NCBI GenBank assembly: GCA_902767845.1
Contig: CACXIV010000003.1
Span: 1 to 64,000 of the forward strand
Origin: an uncultured Ruminococcus sp.
GTDB taxonomy: Bacteria > Bacillota > Clostridia > Oscillospirales > Acutalibacteraceae
Direction of reading: 5' to 3'
Length of the DNA: 64,000 nucleotides
The translations under genes were made by a program, and so were the position numbers. Every line of letters begins with the position of its first letter. Within the stretch, counting starts at the first letter, position 1. The notes beneath the pieces are model-generated. The model searched no databases. It was not told the origin of the DNA and saw nothing but the letters and a program-made list of their open reading frames with translations. Below are positions 41,047-51,541 of the stretch, piece after piece.

Positions 41047-42327
41047 TTATTCGGTCAATGATTTGAAATCCGAAAAGTCAAAGGTCGCGAAATAATCCTT
41101 CGGTTCCTCCGCCCTTCTTATCAGCTTATGGCTGCCGTCCTCACAGAGGAGAACCTCTGCCGAACGGAGCTTGCCGTTGTAGTTGTAGCCCATTGAGAAG
41201 CCGTGCGCTCCGGCGTCATGGATATAGATGATATCTCCCATGTCGATCTTGGGAAGCATCCTGTCTATCGCGAATTTATCGTTGTTCTCGCAAAGACCGC
41301 CAGTGACGTCGTATTTGTGATCGCAGGGCTCGTTTTCCTTGCCAAGCACGGTAATGTGGTGATAGGAACCGTACATGGCAGGACGCATAAGATTAGCCGC
41401 ACACGCGTCAAGACCGATATACTCCTTATAGATATGCTTTTCATGGATAGCGGTAGCCACAAGCGCGCCGTAAGGAGCGAGCATGTATCTGCCCAATTCG
41501 GTGTAAATCGCTACGTCGTCCATTCCGTTGGGAACAAGTATCTCCTCAAATTTCTTCCTTACGCCCTCGCCGATCACGGCGATATCGTTCTTCTGTTCCT
41601 CCGGCTTATAGTCAACGCCTACGCCGCCGGATAGGTTGATAAACTTGATATGTACGCCTGTTTTCTTTTGCAGCCTTACCGCGAGGCTGAAAAGTATACC
41701 GGCAAGCTCGGGGTAATATCCGTTGGAAACGGTGTTTGAAGCCAGAAAAGCATGGATACCGAACTCCTCGGCGCCAGCCTCTTTAAGCTCAATAAACGCC
41801 TTTTCCATCTGTTCCTCGGTCATTCCGTACTTTGAATCGCCGGGGGTGTCCATTACCTGAACCTTATCCTCGCTGTCTGCCATCTTGAACACTCCGCCGG
41901 GATTGTAGCGGCAGCAGATCGTTTTGGGAACGCCGCAGACCTTTTTGATAAACTCGACGTGAGTGTAATCGTCGAGGTTGATATAGGCACCGAGCTTATA
42001 GGCGAGCTTCATATCCTCGACAGGGGTCACGTTAGAGCTGAACATAATGTCGCCGCCGCTGATCCCGCAAGCCTCGCAAAGCTGCAGCTCGGTGTAGGAC
42101 GAGCAGTCCATGCCGCAGCCCTCTTCTTTTAAGATCTTCATAATATAGGGATTAGGAGTAGCCTTTACCGCAAAAAACTCCTTGTAGCCCTTGTTCCAGC
42201 TAAACGCCTTAATAAGCTCTCTGGCGTTCTCCCTTATCCCCTTTTCGTCATACAGATGAAACGGCGTCGGGATATCGTTAATTATATCCTTCGCCTGCTC
42301 CAACGTAACAAACGGTTTCTTTTCCAT
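41047..42327 (-). CDS. lysA: Diaminopimelate decarboxylase
   Basis: A 426-residue fold-type III PLP decarboxylase, similar to alanine-racemase-fold LysA. The Schiff-base lysine is in FFAVKATPNPY, the phosphate-binding glycine loop is INLSGGVGVDY, and the second-subunit active-site Cys is likely in VTGGLCENND. It makes lysine from meso-diaminopimelate, the last step of lysine synthesis. N-terminal PTPFHLYDEKGI is characteristic. It lies 20 bases downstream of engB and may be read from the same long transcript. Confidence 0.9.
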   Translation of the reverse strand: MEKKPFVTLEQAKDIINDIPTPFHLYDEKGIRENARELIKAFSWNKGYKEFFAVKATPNPYIMKILKEEGCGMDCSSYTELQLCEACGISGGDIMFSSNVTPVEDMKLAYKLGAYINLDDYTHVEFIKKVCGVPKTICCRYNPGGVFKMADSEDKVQVMDTPGDSKYGMTEEQMEKAFIELKEAGAEEFGIHAFLASNTVSNGYYPELAGILFSLAVRLQKKTGVHIKFINLSGGVGVDYKPEEQKNDIAVIGEGVRKKFEEILVPNGMDDVAIYTELGRYMLAPYGALVATAIHEKHIYKEYIGLDACAANLMRPAMYGSYHHITVLGKENEPCDHKYDVTGGLCENNDKFAIDRMLPKIDMGDIIYIHDAGAHGFSMGYNYNGKLRSAEVLLCEDGSHKLIRRAEEPKDYFATFDFSDFKSLTE

Positions 42328-42347
42328 TGGTATCTCCCCTCAATAAC

Positions 42348-42938
42348 TCAATCTTCATCAGCGACGTATTCCTCGATCACGCTCTTGACCTCGTCAAGAC
42401 CCTCGCCTGTTACGGCTGAGAACGGTATCAGCTGTACGCCCTCATAATCCTGCAGCTCGTCTACGATCTCCTCAATACGCTTTTCAAAGGCGAGCTTTTT
42501 CAGCTTGTCCTTCTTTGTAAGCGCGATAACGAACGGCGCGTTGCAGTTGTATAGAAAGCTTATCATGTCGTAATCGTCCTTAGTCGGCTTATGCCTTATG
42601 TCGATTATCTGGATGATCAGCTTAATGTTTCTTTCGGCGGACAAATAGCCCTCCACAAGGCTCGCCCAGCGTTCCTTTTCAGCCTTGGAGACCTTGGCGT
42701 AGCCGTAACCCGGCAGGTCGACCATCCTGAACTCACGCAGCCTGTAAAAGTTGACAGTAGCCGTTTTACCGGGCTGAGCGCTGACTCTCGCGAGAGCCTT
42801 GCGCTGAACAAGCTTGTTAATAAGCGAGCTTTTGCCTACGTTAGAATGTCCTGAAAACACTACCTCCGGCATATCCGATTTCGGAAGCTGTTTTACAGTG
42901 CCGGCGGCAAACTCAAAACTTACCTCGTTAAAATTCAT
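42348..42938 (-). CDS. engB: Ribosome biogenesis GTPase YsxC/EngB
   Basis: A 196-residue small GTPase needed for late 50S subunit assembly. G1 is GHSNVGKSSLINKL, G3 is VDLPGYGYAK and G4 is TKKDK. Length is typical of EngB. It follows lon by 38 bases in the tig-clpP-clpX-lon-engB order that is common in Firmicutes. Confidence 0.95.
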   Translation of the reverse strand: MNFNEVSFEFAAGTVKQLPKSDMPEVVFSGHSNVGKSSLINKLVQRKALARVSAQPGKTATVNFYRLREFRMVDLPGYGYAKVSKAEKERWASLVEGYLSAERNIKLIIQIIDIRHKPTKDDYDMISFLYNCNAPFVIALTKKDKLKKLAFEKRIEEIVDELQDYEGVQLIPFSAVTGEGLDEVKSVIEEYVADED

Positions 42939-42976
42939 AACTCTGATTTATCTCCTTCGGCGCGGCGTTTTATCCT

Positions 42977-45382
42977 CTATTGCCTGACAACAGGGGTTTT
43001 GGATTTCGGCTGAACCGGCACGCTGATATTATTCCACGCCTTTTCCGTGACTTTCACGGGATCGACGACAGCCAGCGACACAACGTCCTTGAAATCCTCA
43101 ACGCAGACAAAATCGACCTTTTCCCTTACTACGGGGTCAAGCTCGCCGATGTCAGGCTCATTGAGCTTCGGGATAAGCACAAGCTTAATTCCGTGCTTAT
43201 ACGCCGCCATACTTTTTTCCTTGAGACCGCCTATCGGCAGGACCTTGCCTCTCAGGGTTATCTCACCTGTCATGGCTATATCGCAGCGGGCAGGCTTTGA
43301 TGACAGAGCGGAATAGATCGCAGTCGCCATTGTGATACCGGCGGAGGGACCGTCCTTGGGAACGGCGCCCTCGGGAGCGTGGATGTGGATATCCTTGTTC
43401 TTATAAAAATCCGCGTCTATACCGAGCACGTCGGCGTGGCTGCGGATACAGGTGATCGCGATCCTCGCGGATTCCTTCATAACGTCGCCGAGCGATCCGG
43501 TAAGCTCGATCTTGCCGGTGCCCTCCATTACAGCGACCTCTATCGGCAGCAGCTCGCCGCCTACGGAAGTCCACGCGAGTCCGTTTACAACGCCGATCTC
43601 ATTCTTTTTGCTGAACGTATCGGGCAGGTACTTTTTGTTACCCAAAAGCTCCTCTGCAAACTTCTCGTCGATCCTGAAGGTCTCGGTGTTTTCTTCAAGC
43701 CTTTTGACCGCGCATTTTCTCATTACAGAGGCTATGAGGCGTTCAAGTGTACGCACGCCTGCTTCGCGAGTGTAGTAATCAATGAGAAAATAAAGCGATT
43801 TGGCGGTGAATTTTATTTCTTTATTGGAAAAACCATTCAGATCAAGCTGCTTCGGAACAAGATGCTTTTTGGCTATATTGAACTTTTCCTCGCGGGTATA
43901 GCTGTTAATCTCAATGATCTCCATTCTGTCCCTCAGCGGAGCGGGTATCGCACCGAGGTCGTTCGCCGTGGTGATGAACATTACGTTTGACAAATCGAAC
44001 GGAATATCTATGTAGTGATCGGTGAACTTGTTGTTCTGCTCAATATCCAGAACCTCGAGCAGAGCCGAGGTGGGATCGCCCTTGTAGTCGGCGGAAAGCT
44101 TGTCCACCTCGTCAAGGATGATAAGCGGATTATTTGTTCCGGCGTTTGATACCGCCGCCATAATCCTGCCCGGCATCGAGCCGATATATGTGCGCCTGTG
44201 ACCGCGGATCTCGGCCTCGTCCTTGACGCCGCCGAGCGCGATACGCTCGCATTTTCTGCCGATAGCCTTGGCTATCGACTTTGCGATAGAGGTCTTGCCC
44301 ACGCCGGGAGGACCCACAAAGCAGATTATCTGTCCTTTTTGCTTGTCGCTGAGCTTCTTTACGGCAAGCTGCTCAACGATCCTCTCCTTGATTTTATCAA
44401 GTCCGTAATGGCTTTTGTCAAGCTCTCTGCGAATCTTTGAAATGACAATCTTATCCTTTGTGGAGGTGTTCCACGGAAGGTCGATAACGGTGTCGAGATA
44501 GGTGCGGATGACCGAAGCCTCCTGACTGCCGTACGGCATCTTCATCAGCTTGCGGCACTCCTTAAAGAGCACCTCGCGGCTTTTTTCATCAAGCTTGAGC
44601 TCCTCGATCTTCTCGGCGTAAGCCTCAGCCTCGTCGGAGGGATTGTCGTCCTCGCCGAGCTCCTCCTCGATCACCTTTTTCTGCTCTCTGAGGAAGAAAT
44701 CACGCTGGGTCTCGTCTATCCTCATCTTTGCCTTAACGGTTATCTCATCCTCGATTTTGAGAATGTATATCTCGTTGACGAGCTCGTCAAGCACGGTTTC
44801 GAGCCTGTCGTAGGGATCTAAGGTCTCGAGGATCATCTGCTTTATGGTATAGTCAAGCGGCATGTTCGCCGTGATAAAATCAGCGAGCTCTCCCGTAGAC
44901 TTACAAAGCGCGACCTTAAAAATGATATCGGGTGCCATCTTGGGCGCTATCTCTATGTATCTTTCAAACTGTTCTCTTACCGCGCGTATGAGAGCGGTAT
45001 CCCGTGAGGAAGAAGGCGAAAGCTTTTCGGGCAGAGGCTCAACCTCAGCCATGATACAGCTCCTCTCAAAAACCGGAGCGGCGATCCTCGCTCTGTATTT
45101 GCCCTCGATAACAATCCTTGTGGTGTTTTCCGGGAGTTTTTGAACCTGTATGACCTTGGCTATTACTCCTGTTTTATATAAATCGATCAGCTTAGGCTCG
45201 TTGTTGGAGGCGTCGATCTGAGCCGACAGAAAAATAAGCTGATTGGTTTCCATCGCTTTTTTAATGGCAGTTATGCTCTTTTGCCTGCCGACATCAAAAT
45301 GAATCAGTGATTTAGGAAAAACAACAAGCCCTCTGAGGGGTAAAACAGGGACAGTCAGGGTGTTGGAATTTTCAAAATCCAT
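42977..45382 (-). CDS. lon: ATP-dependent protease Lon (La)
   Basis: An 801-residue AAA+ protease: N-terminal substrate domain ([20 protein letters not shown]), ATPase with Walker [18 protein letters not shown], and C-terminal serine protease with the catalytic Ser in [13 protein letters not shown] and the Lys in [14 protein letters not shown]. It degrades damaged and regulatory proteins in the cytosol. The ATG at 45382 follows AAAGG; the frame extends 16 codons upstream without support. A nested inverted repeat fills the gap to clpX. Confidence 0.96.
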   Translation of the reverse strand: MDFENSNTLTVPVLPLRGLVVFPKSLIHFDVGRQKSITAIKKAMETNQLIFLSAQIDASNNEPKLIDLYKTGVIAKVIQVQKLPENTTRIVIEGKYRARIAAPVFERSCIMAEVEPLPEKLSPSSSRDTALIRAVREQFERYIEIAPKMAPDIIFKVALCKSTGELADFITANMPLDYTIKQMILETLDPYDRLETVLDELVNEIYILKIEDEITVKAKMRIDETQRDFFLREQKKVIEEELGEDDNPSDEAEAYAEKIEELKLDEKSREVLFKECRKLMKMPYGSQEASVIRTYLDTVIDLPWNTSTKDKIVISKIRRELDKSHYGLDKIKERIVEQLAVKKLSDKQKGQIICFVGPPGVGKTSIAKSIAKAIGRKCERIALGGVKDEAEIRGHRRTYIGSMPGRIMAAVSNAGTNNPLIILDEVDKLSADYKGDPTSALLEVLDIEQNNKFTDHYIDIPFDLSNVMFITTANDLGAIPAPLRDRMEIIEINSYTREEKFNIAKKHLVPKQLDLNGFSNKEIKFTAKSLYFLIDYYTREAGVRTLERLIASVMRKCAVKRLEENTETFRIDEKFAEELLGNKKYLPDTFSKKNEIGVVNGLAWTSVGGELLPIEVAVMEGTGKIELTGSLGDVMKESARIAITCIRSHADVLGIDADFYKNKDIHIHAPEGAVPKDGPSAGITMATAIYSALSSKPARCDIAMTGEITLRGKVLPIGGLKEKSMAAYKHGIKLVLIPKLNEPDIGELDPVVREKVDFVCVEDFKDVVSLAVVDPVKVTEKAWNNISVPVQPKSKTPVVRQ

Positions 45383-45402
45383 TATATATCCTTTCGTTAT
45401 TC

Positions 45403-45491
45403 GCGGTAAGCTTGAATTAAAAGCGGGCAATACGCAGTTCGGCAGACGCCGGTATGCAGTATTGCCCGAAAAGCAGTATACAACTTACCGC
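45403..45491 (-). promoter_or_regulatory. Nested inverted repeat in the clpX-lon gap (structured lon leader)
   Basis: An outer pair GCGGTAAG / CTTACCGC (45403-45410, 45484-45491) encloses an inner pair CGGGCAATAC / GTATTGCCCG (45424-45433, 45459-45468) and a small CGGC/GCCG core. On the minus strand TTTTAATT follows the inner stem, so partial termination or leader control of lon is possible. Confidence 0.5.
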
Positions 45492-45508
45492 TTAAGTTAT
45501 TGTATTTC

Positions 45509-46846
45509 TTATGACGCCGAGCTGCGCTTGGTTCGCTTGAGCGAGGGCTTGCCGGGAAGCTTCACCGGAAACGAAGCCTTTTCCTTGCGCCTTACGATCT
45601 GCGGCTGGGCGTTGTCTGTAACGACATCCTTGGTGATGATTATTTTCTCTATAGTGGCGTCGGACGGGGTCTCGAACATCGGATTTTTCAGGATACCTTC
45701 CATGATTCCGCGGAGTCCTCTGGCGCCGGTGCGCTGTTCGTGAGCGGTCTCGGCGATCGCCTCAAGCGCCTCGTCCTCAAAGTAAAGCTCAACATTGTCG
45801 AGCTCAAAGAGCTTTTTATACTGCTGAACGATAGAGTTTTTGGGAACGGTGAGTATCTTGACAAGCGCTTCGGTATCAAGTCCGCTGAGAGCGGTGATTA
45901 CCGGCAGACGACCGATAAGCTCGGGGATAATGCCGAATTTTACAAGGTCGTGAGCGACAACGTCCTTCATCCAGTAGGTCTCGTCAAGCTCCTTTTTCGA
46001 CTTGATGATCGACTCAAAGCCGATGACAGAGCCGCCCTGACGCTTCTCGACGATCTTCTCGAGTCCGTCGAACGCTCCGCCGCAGATAAAGAGTATATTC
46101 TTTGTATCTATCTGCAAAAACTCCTGCTGGGGATGCTTTCTTCCGCCCTGAGGAGGAACGTTGGCGACGGTGCCCTCTACGATCTTGAGCAGAGCCTGCT
46201 GAACGCCCTCGCCGCTGACGTCGCGCGTGATCGAGGGATTCTCGGATTTGCGCGCGATCTTGTCGATCTCGTCGATATAGATGATGCCGTGCTCGGCACG
46301 CTCTATATCGTAATCAGCAGCCTGAATGAGCTTGAGCAGGATGTTTTCAACATCCTCACCCACATAGCCTGCCTCGGTCAGAGTAGTCGCGTCGGCGATC
46401 GCGAACGGAACGTCGAGCGCCTTGGCAAGCGTTTGAGCGAGCAGAGTCTTACCAACGCCGGTGGGACCGAGCAAAAGGACGTTGCTTTTTGAAAACTCAA
46501 CGCTGTCGTCGCCGGCGATAGCCCGTTTATAGTGGTTATAAACCGCTACGCTGAGCGTGACCTTGGCGTCGTCCTGACCGATAACATACTCGTCAAGGAT
46601 CGCCTTTATCTCCTTAGGCTTGATCAAATCGCCGATATCCTCTTTGATGTCGGCGGGCGAAGGCTGCTTGCCCTTGGGAGAAGGATCGAAATCCGACTCC
46701 CCTGACTGGTCAAGAATATTCATACAAAGGTTAACGCAGCGGTCGCAGATATACGCGCCGTTGCCCGCAATAAGGCGCAATACCATATCCTGCGGCTTGC
46801 CGCAGAAGGAACAGTATATTTCCTTATTGTTGTTATTATTAGCCAT
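45509..46846 (-). CDS. clpX: ClpX, ATP-dependent unfoldase of the ClpXP protease
   Basis: A 445-residue AAA+ protein. The N-terminal four-cysteine zinc domain is CSFCGKPQ...CDRCVNLC, Walker A is [18 protein letters not shown], Walker B is [11 protein letters not shown], and the ClpP-docking loop is the IGF of [10 protein letters not shown]. It unfolds tagged substrates and feeds them to ClpP. The gene directly follows clpP (14 bases), the usual operon. Confidence 0.97.
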   Translation of the reverse strand: MANNNNNKEIYCSFCGKPQDMVLRLIAGNGAYICDRCVNLCMNILDQSGESDFDPSPKGKQPSPADIKEDIGDLIKPKEIKAILDEYVIGQDDAKVTLSVAVYNHYKRAIAGDDSVEFSKSNVLLLGPTGVGKTLLAQTLAKALDVPFAIADATTLTEAGYVGEDVENILLKLIQAADYDIERAEHGIIYIDEIDKIARKSENPSITRDVSGEGVQQALLKIVEGTVANVPPQGGRKHPQQEFLQIDTKNILFICGGAFDGLEKIVEKRQGGSVIGFESIIKSKKELDETYWMKDVVAHDLVKFGIIPELIGRLPVITALSGLDTEALVKILTVPKNSIVQQYKKLFELDNVELYFEDEALEAIAETAHEQRTGARGLRGIMEGILKNPMFETPSDATIEKIIITKDVVTDNAQPQIVRRKEKASFPVKLPGKPSLKRTKRSSAS

Positions 46847-46860
46847 TTGTTTTCCTCACC

Positions 46861-47442
46861 TTATCTTCTGTCGATTACCTTGTCAATAAGACCGTATTCC
46901 ATAGCCTGCTGAGCGGTCATAAAGTTATCGCGCTCAGTGTCGTTTTTGATAACATCAAGCGGCTTGCCGGTATTCTCTGAAAGGATCCTGTTAAGGCGAG
47001 CCTTTGTATCGAGCATATACTTGGTGTGGATCTCCATATCCGTAGCCTGACCCTTGTATCCGCCGAGCGGCTGATGAATCATGATAGTGCTGTTCGGAAG
47101 GGCGATCCTCTTGCCCTTGGCGCCGGATGAAAGCAGGAAAGCTCCCATGCTCGCCGCCATGCCCATGCAAATTGTGGAAACATCGCACTTGATGTAGTTC
47201 ATCGTATCATAAATGGCGAAGCCGTCGGTTACGCTTCCGCCGGGACTGTTGATGTACAGGCTGATATCCTTTGTGGGATCCTGGCTCTCAAGATAAAGAA
47301 GCTGAGCCACAACAACGCTTGCGGTAGCGCTGTTGACCTCGTCGTTGAGAATAACGATCCTGTCGTTTAACAGTCTTGAAAAAATATCGTAGGAACGCTC
47401 GCCGCGATTGGTCTGCTCCACTACATAAGGTACCAGTGCCAT
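46861..47442 (-). CDS. clpP: ClpP, proteolytic subunit of the Clp protease
   Basis: A 193-residue serine peptidase. Catalytic Ser is in [13 protein letters not shown], His in [11 protein letters not shown], and the Asp lies further on near [10 protein letters not shown]. The start is set at ATG 47442 ([20 protein letters not shown]), the normal ClpP N-terminus, with AGAAAGG upstream. The in-frame extension to 47475 is unlikely. It forms the tetradecameric chamber used by ClpX, encoded next. Confidence 0.96.
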   Translation of the reverse strand: MALVPYVVEQTNRGERSYDIFSRLLNDRIVILNDEVNSATASVVVAQLLYLESQDPTKDISLYINSPGGSVTDGFAIYDTMNYIKCDVSTICMGMAASMGAFLLSSGAKGKRIALPNSTIMIHQPLGGYKGQATDMEIHTKYMLDTKARLNRILSENTGKPLDVIKNDTERDNFMTAQQAMEYGLIDKVIDRR

Positions 47443-47494
47443 AAAATCAAACCTTTCTAAATTATTAATTGTCAAAACCGGCTGAAATATTCAA

Positions 47495-48781
47495 TTATTT
47501 GATAACAGCGCTGTTCTTAACAAGGTCGAGAGCCTTCTGAACTCTGATGTCCTCGGACAGAGAATCAGCGGGGATCGCCGCCTTGACCTGAGCGACATCC
47601 ATCTTGTACGCCTCAGCCATCTTGGAATACTCGTCCTCGATATCGGCGTCGGTTACTTCGATGTTCTCCTTAGACGCGATAGACTGGAGAGCGAGCCTGA
47701 TCTTTACCTTCTTTTCGGCGTCGGCTCTGTACATCTCTCTTACAGTGCTCTCTTCCATGCCCATATACTGCATATATGTTTTCATGTCGATATTCATGCC
47801 CTGTGAACGCAGACGCATCTCAAAATCTCTCATCATCTCGTTCACCTGGTTCTCGTACATAGCCTCGGGGATATCGCCCTGAGCGAGCTCGATAAGCTTA
47901 TTGGCGATCTGATCGTCAATGTCCTTCTGAGCCTCGTCCTTAAGACGACCCTCGATCTGAGTTCTGAGCTCGGCCTTGTACTCGTCAAGAGTCTCCTTGT
48001 CGGAAACGTCCTTTACAAAATCGTCGTCGACCTCGGGAAGCTCCTTTTCCTTGAGCTCGTGGAGCTTGATCTTGAACTGCGACTCCTTGCCCTTGAGGTT
48101 CTCAGCCTGATAATCCTCGGGGAAGCTTACTGTGATAGTGAACTCCTCGCCGACCTCATGACCGACGATCTGCTCCTCAAAGCCGGGGATAAAGTTGCCC
48201 GAGCCGAGCGCGAGGCTGTATTTCTCAGCCTTGCCGCCCTCAAAAGCCTCGCCGTCAACAAAGCCCTCAAAGTCGATAACTGCTGTATCGCCTTCCTTGG
48301 CGGCTCTGTCCTCAACGGAAACGAGTCTTGAATTGCGTTCTCTTACCTTTTCGATCTCCTCGTCAACGAGCTCGTCTGTTACCTCGGTGGATTTCTTCTC
48401 GATCTCAATACCCTTGTAACCGTCGATCTCGAGCGTGGGCTCAACAACGATGACAGTCTTGAAGGTGAAGCCGTCCTTGCCTGCTTCAAGAGCCTCAAGC
48501 GAATTAACGGCAACGATCTTTAAGCCCTGCTCCTTAGCGGCATCGTAAAGAGCGTCGGGGTAGCAATCCTGCATAGCGTCCTCGTAAAATACCTCGGAGC
48601 CGTACATTCTCTCGATAATGCTTCTGGGAGCCTTGCCCTTTCTGAAGCCCTGGATGTTGATATTTTTAACCTGCTTTTTGTAAACCGTGTTTACGGCGCG
48701 CTCAAAGGTTTCGCCGTCTACCTCTACGGTAAGCTCGTAGGTATTTGCCTCTTCTTTTTTTGTACATTCCTTAAGTGCCAT
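47495..48781 (-). CDS. tig: Trigger factor, ribosome-associated chaperone
   Basis: A 428-residue chaperone with the ribosome-binding N-domain (signature GFRKGKAPRSIIERMYG), the FKBP-type prolyl isomerase domain (AKEGDTAVIDFEGFVDGEAF) and a helical C-domain. It binds nascent chains at the ribosomal exit. It opens the tig-clpP-clpX-lon-engB run and has a consensus-like promoter at 48815-48843 and an ACGGAGGAATT ribosome-binding site. Confidence 0.96.
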   Translation of the reverse strand: MALKECTKKEEANTYELTVEVDGETFERAVNTVYKKQVKNINIQGFRKGKAPRSIIERMYGSEVFYEDAMQDCYPDALYDAAKEQGLKIVAVNSLEALEAGKDGFTFKTVIVVEPTLEIDGYKGIEIEKKSTEVTDELVDEEIEKVRERNSRLVSVEDRAAKEGDTAVIDFEGFVDGEAFEGGKAEKYSLALGSGNFIPGFEEQIVGHEVGEEFTITVSFPEDYQAENLKGKESQFKIKLHELKEKELPEVDDDFVKDVSDKETLDEYKAELRTQIEGRLKDEAQKDIDDQIANKLIELAQGDIPEAMYENQVNEMMRDFEMRLRSQGMNIDMKTYMQYMGMEESTVREMYRADAEKKVKIRLALQSIASKENIEVTDADIEDEYSKMAEAYKMDVAQVKAAIPADSLSEDIRVQKALDLVKNSAVIK

Positions 48782-48814
48782 TTTTAATTCCTCCGTTTTT
48801 TATTCAATTGACTA

Positions 48815-48843
48815 ATTATAACACAATACTCGGTATAAATCAA
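48815..48843 (-). promoter_or_regulatory. Sigma-A promoter for the tig-clp-lon operon
   Basis: On the minus strand TTGATT (48838-48843), 17 bases, TATAAT (48815-48820). No CtsR or CIRCE heat-shock operator was recognised nearby. Confidence 0.75.
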
Positions 48844-48847
48844 GTTT

Positions 48848-49537
48848 TTATCTTACCAAAACAGGAGTAAAGCCTACCCTGTCGCAGGAAATCAGCTTAA
48901 ATTCGATCCCCTTGTAGCCGCCCTCGAAGGCGAGCCTGAAATTCTGCCTGCCGTGGATGTGTCCGTAATAGCATTTTTTGACGCCGTATCCGACGAGCAC
49001 ATCCATGATCTCTTTACATTCTATGCCGCGGTAGTACGGCGGATAATGCAAAAACACAACGGGCTCCATGCCGGTGCCGAGCGCCGCCTCTATCGAGGTT
49101 TTGAGCCTACCGACCTCGCGGTTGAGCACCTTAATGTCCTCGGGAGTATCGTTTTCCAAAAACCAGCCCCGGGTGCCGCATACGGCATAATCGCCGCAGA
49201 CGTACGCGTTATTGAACAAAATCGAAATAGAGTTCAGCTCATTGTCCGCGAGCAGCTTTTCGATCTTGCTTTTTGTACCCCACCAGTAATCGTGGTTTCC
49301 CTTGAGAAATATCTTTTTTCCGGGAAGCCTGTCGATAAAGCGAAAATCAGTGACGGCGTCCTCGAGCTTCATTGCCCAGGAAATATCGCCGGCGATCACC
49401 ACAGTGTCGTTATCCGTGACCAGCCTTCGCCAGTTTTCCTCGAGCCTTTCAACGTAATCGTTCCAGCCGGAGAAAACATCCATCGGCTTATCCTCGCTCA
49501 GCGAAAGGTGAAGATCGCCGATCGCAAAGAGCGGCAT
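48848..49537 (-). CDS. Metallophosphoesterase
   Basis: A 229-residue calcineurin-like phosphoesterase with all metal-binding blocks: GDLHLS, IAGDISWAM, LKGNHDYWW, FLHYPPYY and YYGHIHGRQN. The substrate is unknown. Its ATG shares a base with the thrC stop codon (TAATG), so it is translated together with threonine synthase, a pairing without obvious biochemical logic. Confidence 0.88.
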   Translation of the reverse strand: MPLFAIGDLHLSLSEDKPMDVFSGWNDYVERLEENWRRLVTDNDTVVIAGDISWAMKLEDAVTDFRFIDRLPGKKIFLKGNHDYWWGTKSKIEKLLADNELNSISILFNNAYVCGDYAVCGTRGWFLENDTPEDIKVLNREVGRLKTSIEAALGTGMEPVVFLHYPPYYRGIECKEIMDVLVGYGVKKCYYGHIHGRQNFRLAFEGGYKGIEFKLISCDRVGFTPVLVR

Positions 49538-51045
49538 TATTCTATATTCAGCGCGCCGAGCACGTACTGAGGCATTGAAGCCGCCTCGGTAACGTCGAAA
49601 AAGCGCGCGGTCTTGTTCTTCAAACCGGCGAGCGGAGCGGGAACCGCCGCCTTTGATATCTCGTTGAGCTTATCGACCATATCGAACTCCGTCTCGGGAA
49701 GCTCGCAGCCGGGAGCAACCGCCTCCAAAACTGCCTTTGAGAACTTGTAGGGGCTGGCGGTCGAAGCGATAACAGCCGGGGTCTCGTCGCCCGTCTGCTC
49801 AACATACTGCTCGTATACGTTGACAGCTACGGCGGTGTGGGTATCGCAGAGGTAGTTGTCCTCGTCGAACAATCTCTTGATGGTTGCCTTTGTCTGCTCG
49901 TCGTCGCAGCATCCGCCGAAGAATTTGTCGGCGATCAGCGCCTTGACATCCTCGCTGACCTCATATCTGCCGCCCGATTTAAGCGCGTCCATCCACTCTC
50001 TCGTGGTTTTGTCGCTGTCGCCCGAAAGCTTGTAGAGCAGTCTTTCGAGGTTGCTCGACACAAGGATATCCATAGACGGCGAGATTGTTGTGTAGAAATG
50101 TCTGTTCTTGTCATAAACGCCCGTGTTGATGAAGTCGGTCAAGACGTTGTTGGAGTTTGAGGCGCAGATGAATTTATTGACCGGAAGTCCCATGAGGCTC
50201 GCGTAATACGAGGCGAGGATATTTCCGAAGTTGCCGGTGGGAACTACAACATTTATCTTGTCGCCGAAAGCGATCCTGCCCTCGTTGACAAGGTCGCAGT
50301 AGGCGGAGATGTAGTAGACGATCTGGGGAAGCAGCCTGCCCCAGTTTATTGAGTTTGCCGACGAGAAGAGCATGTTGTTCTCCTCAAGCTTTTCGGCGAT
50401 CTCGGGAGTTGTAAAGATTTTCTTTACGCCGGTCTGGGCGTCGTCAAAGTTGCCCTTGATAGCGCACACCCTTACGTTTTTACCCTCCTGAGTATTCATC
50501 TGATGCTTCTGCATCGGGCTTACGCCGTCAACAGGATAGAAAACGATGATATTTGTGTGGTCAACATCCTTAAAGCCCTCCAAAGCGGCCTTGCCGGTGT
50601 CTCCGGAGGTAGCGACGAGAATAACGGCGTCCTTGCCGTCGTACGTCTTTTTAAGTGACTTTGTAAGGAAATGCGGAAGTATCTGCAGCGCCATATCCTT
50701 AAAGGCGCAGGTGGGACCGTGCCAAAGCTCAAGAATATTCAGCTCCCTGCCGCTGAGCTCCGCGTGCGCCATCGGAGCCGGATTTTCAGAGCCGAATTTT
50801 TCCGCTGTGTAGGCGCTGTCAACGCAGTCGTCGATCTCATCCGCGGTGAAATCCGTGAGAAAATCGGCGAATACCTTTTTGGCTCTTCCTCTGTAATCGA
50901 GCTTCAAAAGAGCTTTGAAATCATCCTGTGTATATTTGGGAAATTCCTGCGGAACAAAGAGTCCGCCGTCCTTGGAAATGCCCTGAGCGATCGCCTGGGC
51001 AGCAGATACGACTTCGTTTTTGTTCTGTGTGCTGTTGTACAACAT
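49537..51045 (-). CDS. thrC: Threonine synthase
   Basis: A 502-residue fold-type II PLP enzyme that converts O-phosphohomoserine to threonine. The cofactor lysine is in WHGPTCAFKDMALQ, and the phosphate-binding region is VPTGNFGNILASYYA. N-terminal segment KDGGLFVPQEFPKY is typical of the long bacterial class. The start is ATG 51045 (MLYNSTQNKNE) with AAGGAT upstream, rather than the longer frame to 51069. It has its own promoter. ThrH at 7872 may be metabolically linked. Confidence 0.94.
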   Translation of the reverse strand: MLYNSTQNKNEVVSAAQAIAQGISKDGGLFVPQEFPKYTQDDFKALLKLDYRGRAKKVFADFLTDFTADEIDDCVDSAYTAEKFGSENPAPMAHAELSGRELNILELWHGPTCAFKDMALQILPHFLTKSLKKTYDGKDAVILVATSGDTGKAALEGFKDVDHTNIIVFYPVDGVSPMQKHQMNTQEGKNVRVCAIKGNFDDAQTGVKKIFTTPEIAEKLEENNMLFSSANSINWGRLLPQIVYYISAYCDLVNEGRIAFGDKINVVVPTGNFGNILASYYASLMGLPVNKFICASNSNNVLTDFINTGVYDKNRHFYTTISPSMDILVSSNLERLLYKLSGDSDKTTREWMDALKSGGRYEVSEDVKALIADKFFGGCCDDEQTKATIKRLFDEDNYLCDTHTAVAVNVYEQYVEQTGDETPAVIASTASPYKFSKAVLEAVAPGCELPETEFDMVDKLNEISKAAVPAPLAGLKNKTARFFDVTEAASMPQYVLGALNIE

Positions 51046-51079
51046 AAATATCATCCTTTCCGAAAACATCGAACAATTA

Positions 51080-51108
51080 ATTGTACTACATTATTCATTG
51101 ATTGTCAA
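51080..51108 (-). promoter_or_regulatory. Sigma-A promoter for thrC
   Basis: On the minus strand TTGACA (51103-51108), 17 bases, TACAAT (51080-51085), 35 bases before the start. Confidence 0.78.
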
Positions 51109-51151
51109 AGTTTTCACACAATATGACAAAAATTGCATTTATAATAGCAAG

Positions 51152-51541
51152 TCAATAATACGCGCCGTCGCTGTCAAGGTCAAAGGCGCTTTCGATGTAA
51201 TTGATTTTTTCGAGTCTGAGGGTCTCTTTATTGACAAAAACCTCGCAGACATCAAACCTGCAAAAGCACTCGAGCCTGTTTTCCGTAAGATATGCCGACG
51301 CGGTATTTATTATTTTCTTTCGCTTGCGGAAGTCGACCGCCTCATACGGCCGGGTCACGCTTTCGCTGTGACGCGTCTTGACCTCGACAAAGCAGAGGAT
51401 ATCCGCTTTTTTCGCGATAATATCTATCTCTCCGTAATTCTTTCTGTAATTGCGGCAGAGTATTTTATATCCGTGTTTTTTTAGGTACGACACGGCGTGA
51501 TCCTCACCCGTATCGCCTATCTTTTTAGTGTTGTATCTCAT
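51152..51541 (-). CDS. yraN: YraN-family (UPF0102) endonuclease-like protein
   Basis: A 129-residue protein with the nuclease-fold motif [20 protein letters not shown] (E-x-D...E-x-K), the hallmark of the YraN/UPF0102 family, whose exact role is not settled. It overlaps rnhB by 4 bases, the common order rnhB-yraN. Confidence 0.9.
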   Translation of the reverse strand: MRYNTKKIGDTGEDHAVSYLKKHGYKILCRNYRKNYGEIDIIAKKADILCFVEVKTRHSESVTRPYEAVDFRKRKKIINTASAYLTENRLECFCRFDVCEVFVNKETLRLEKINYIESAFDLDSDGAYY

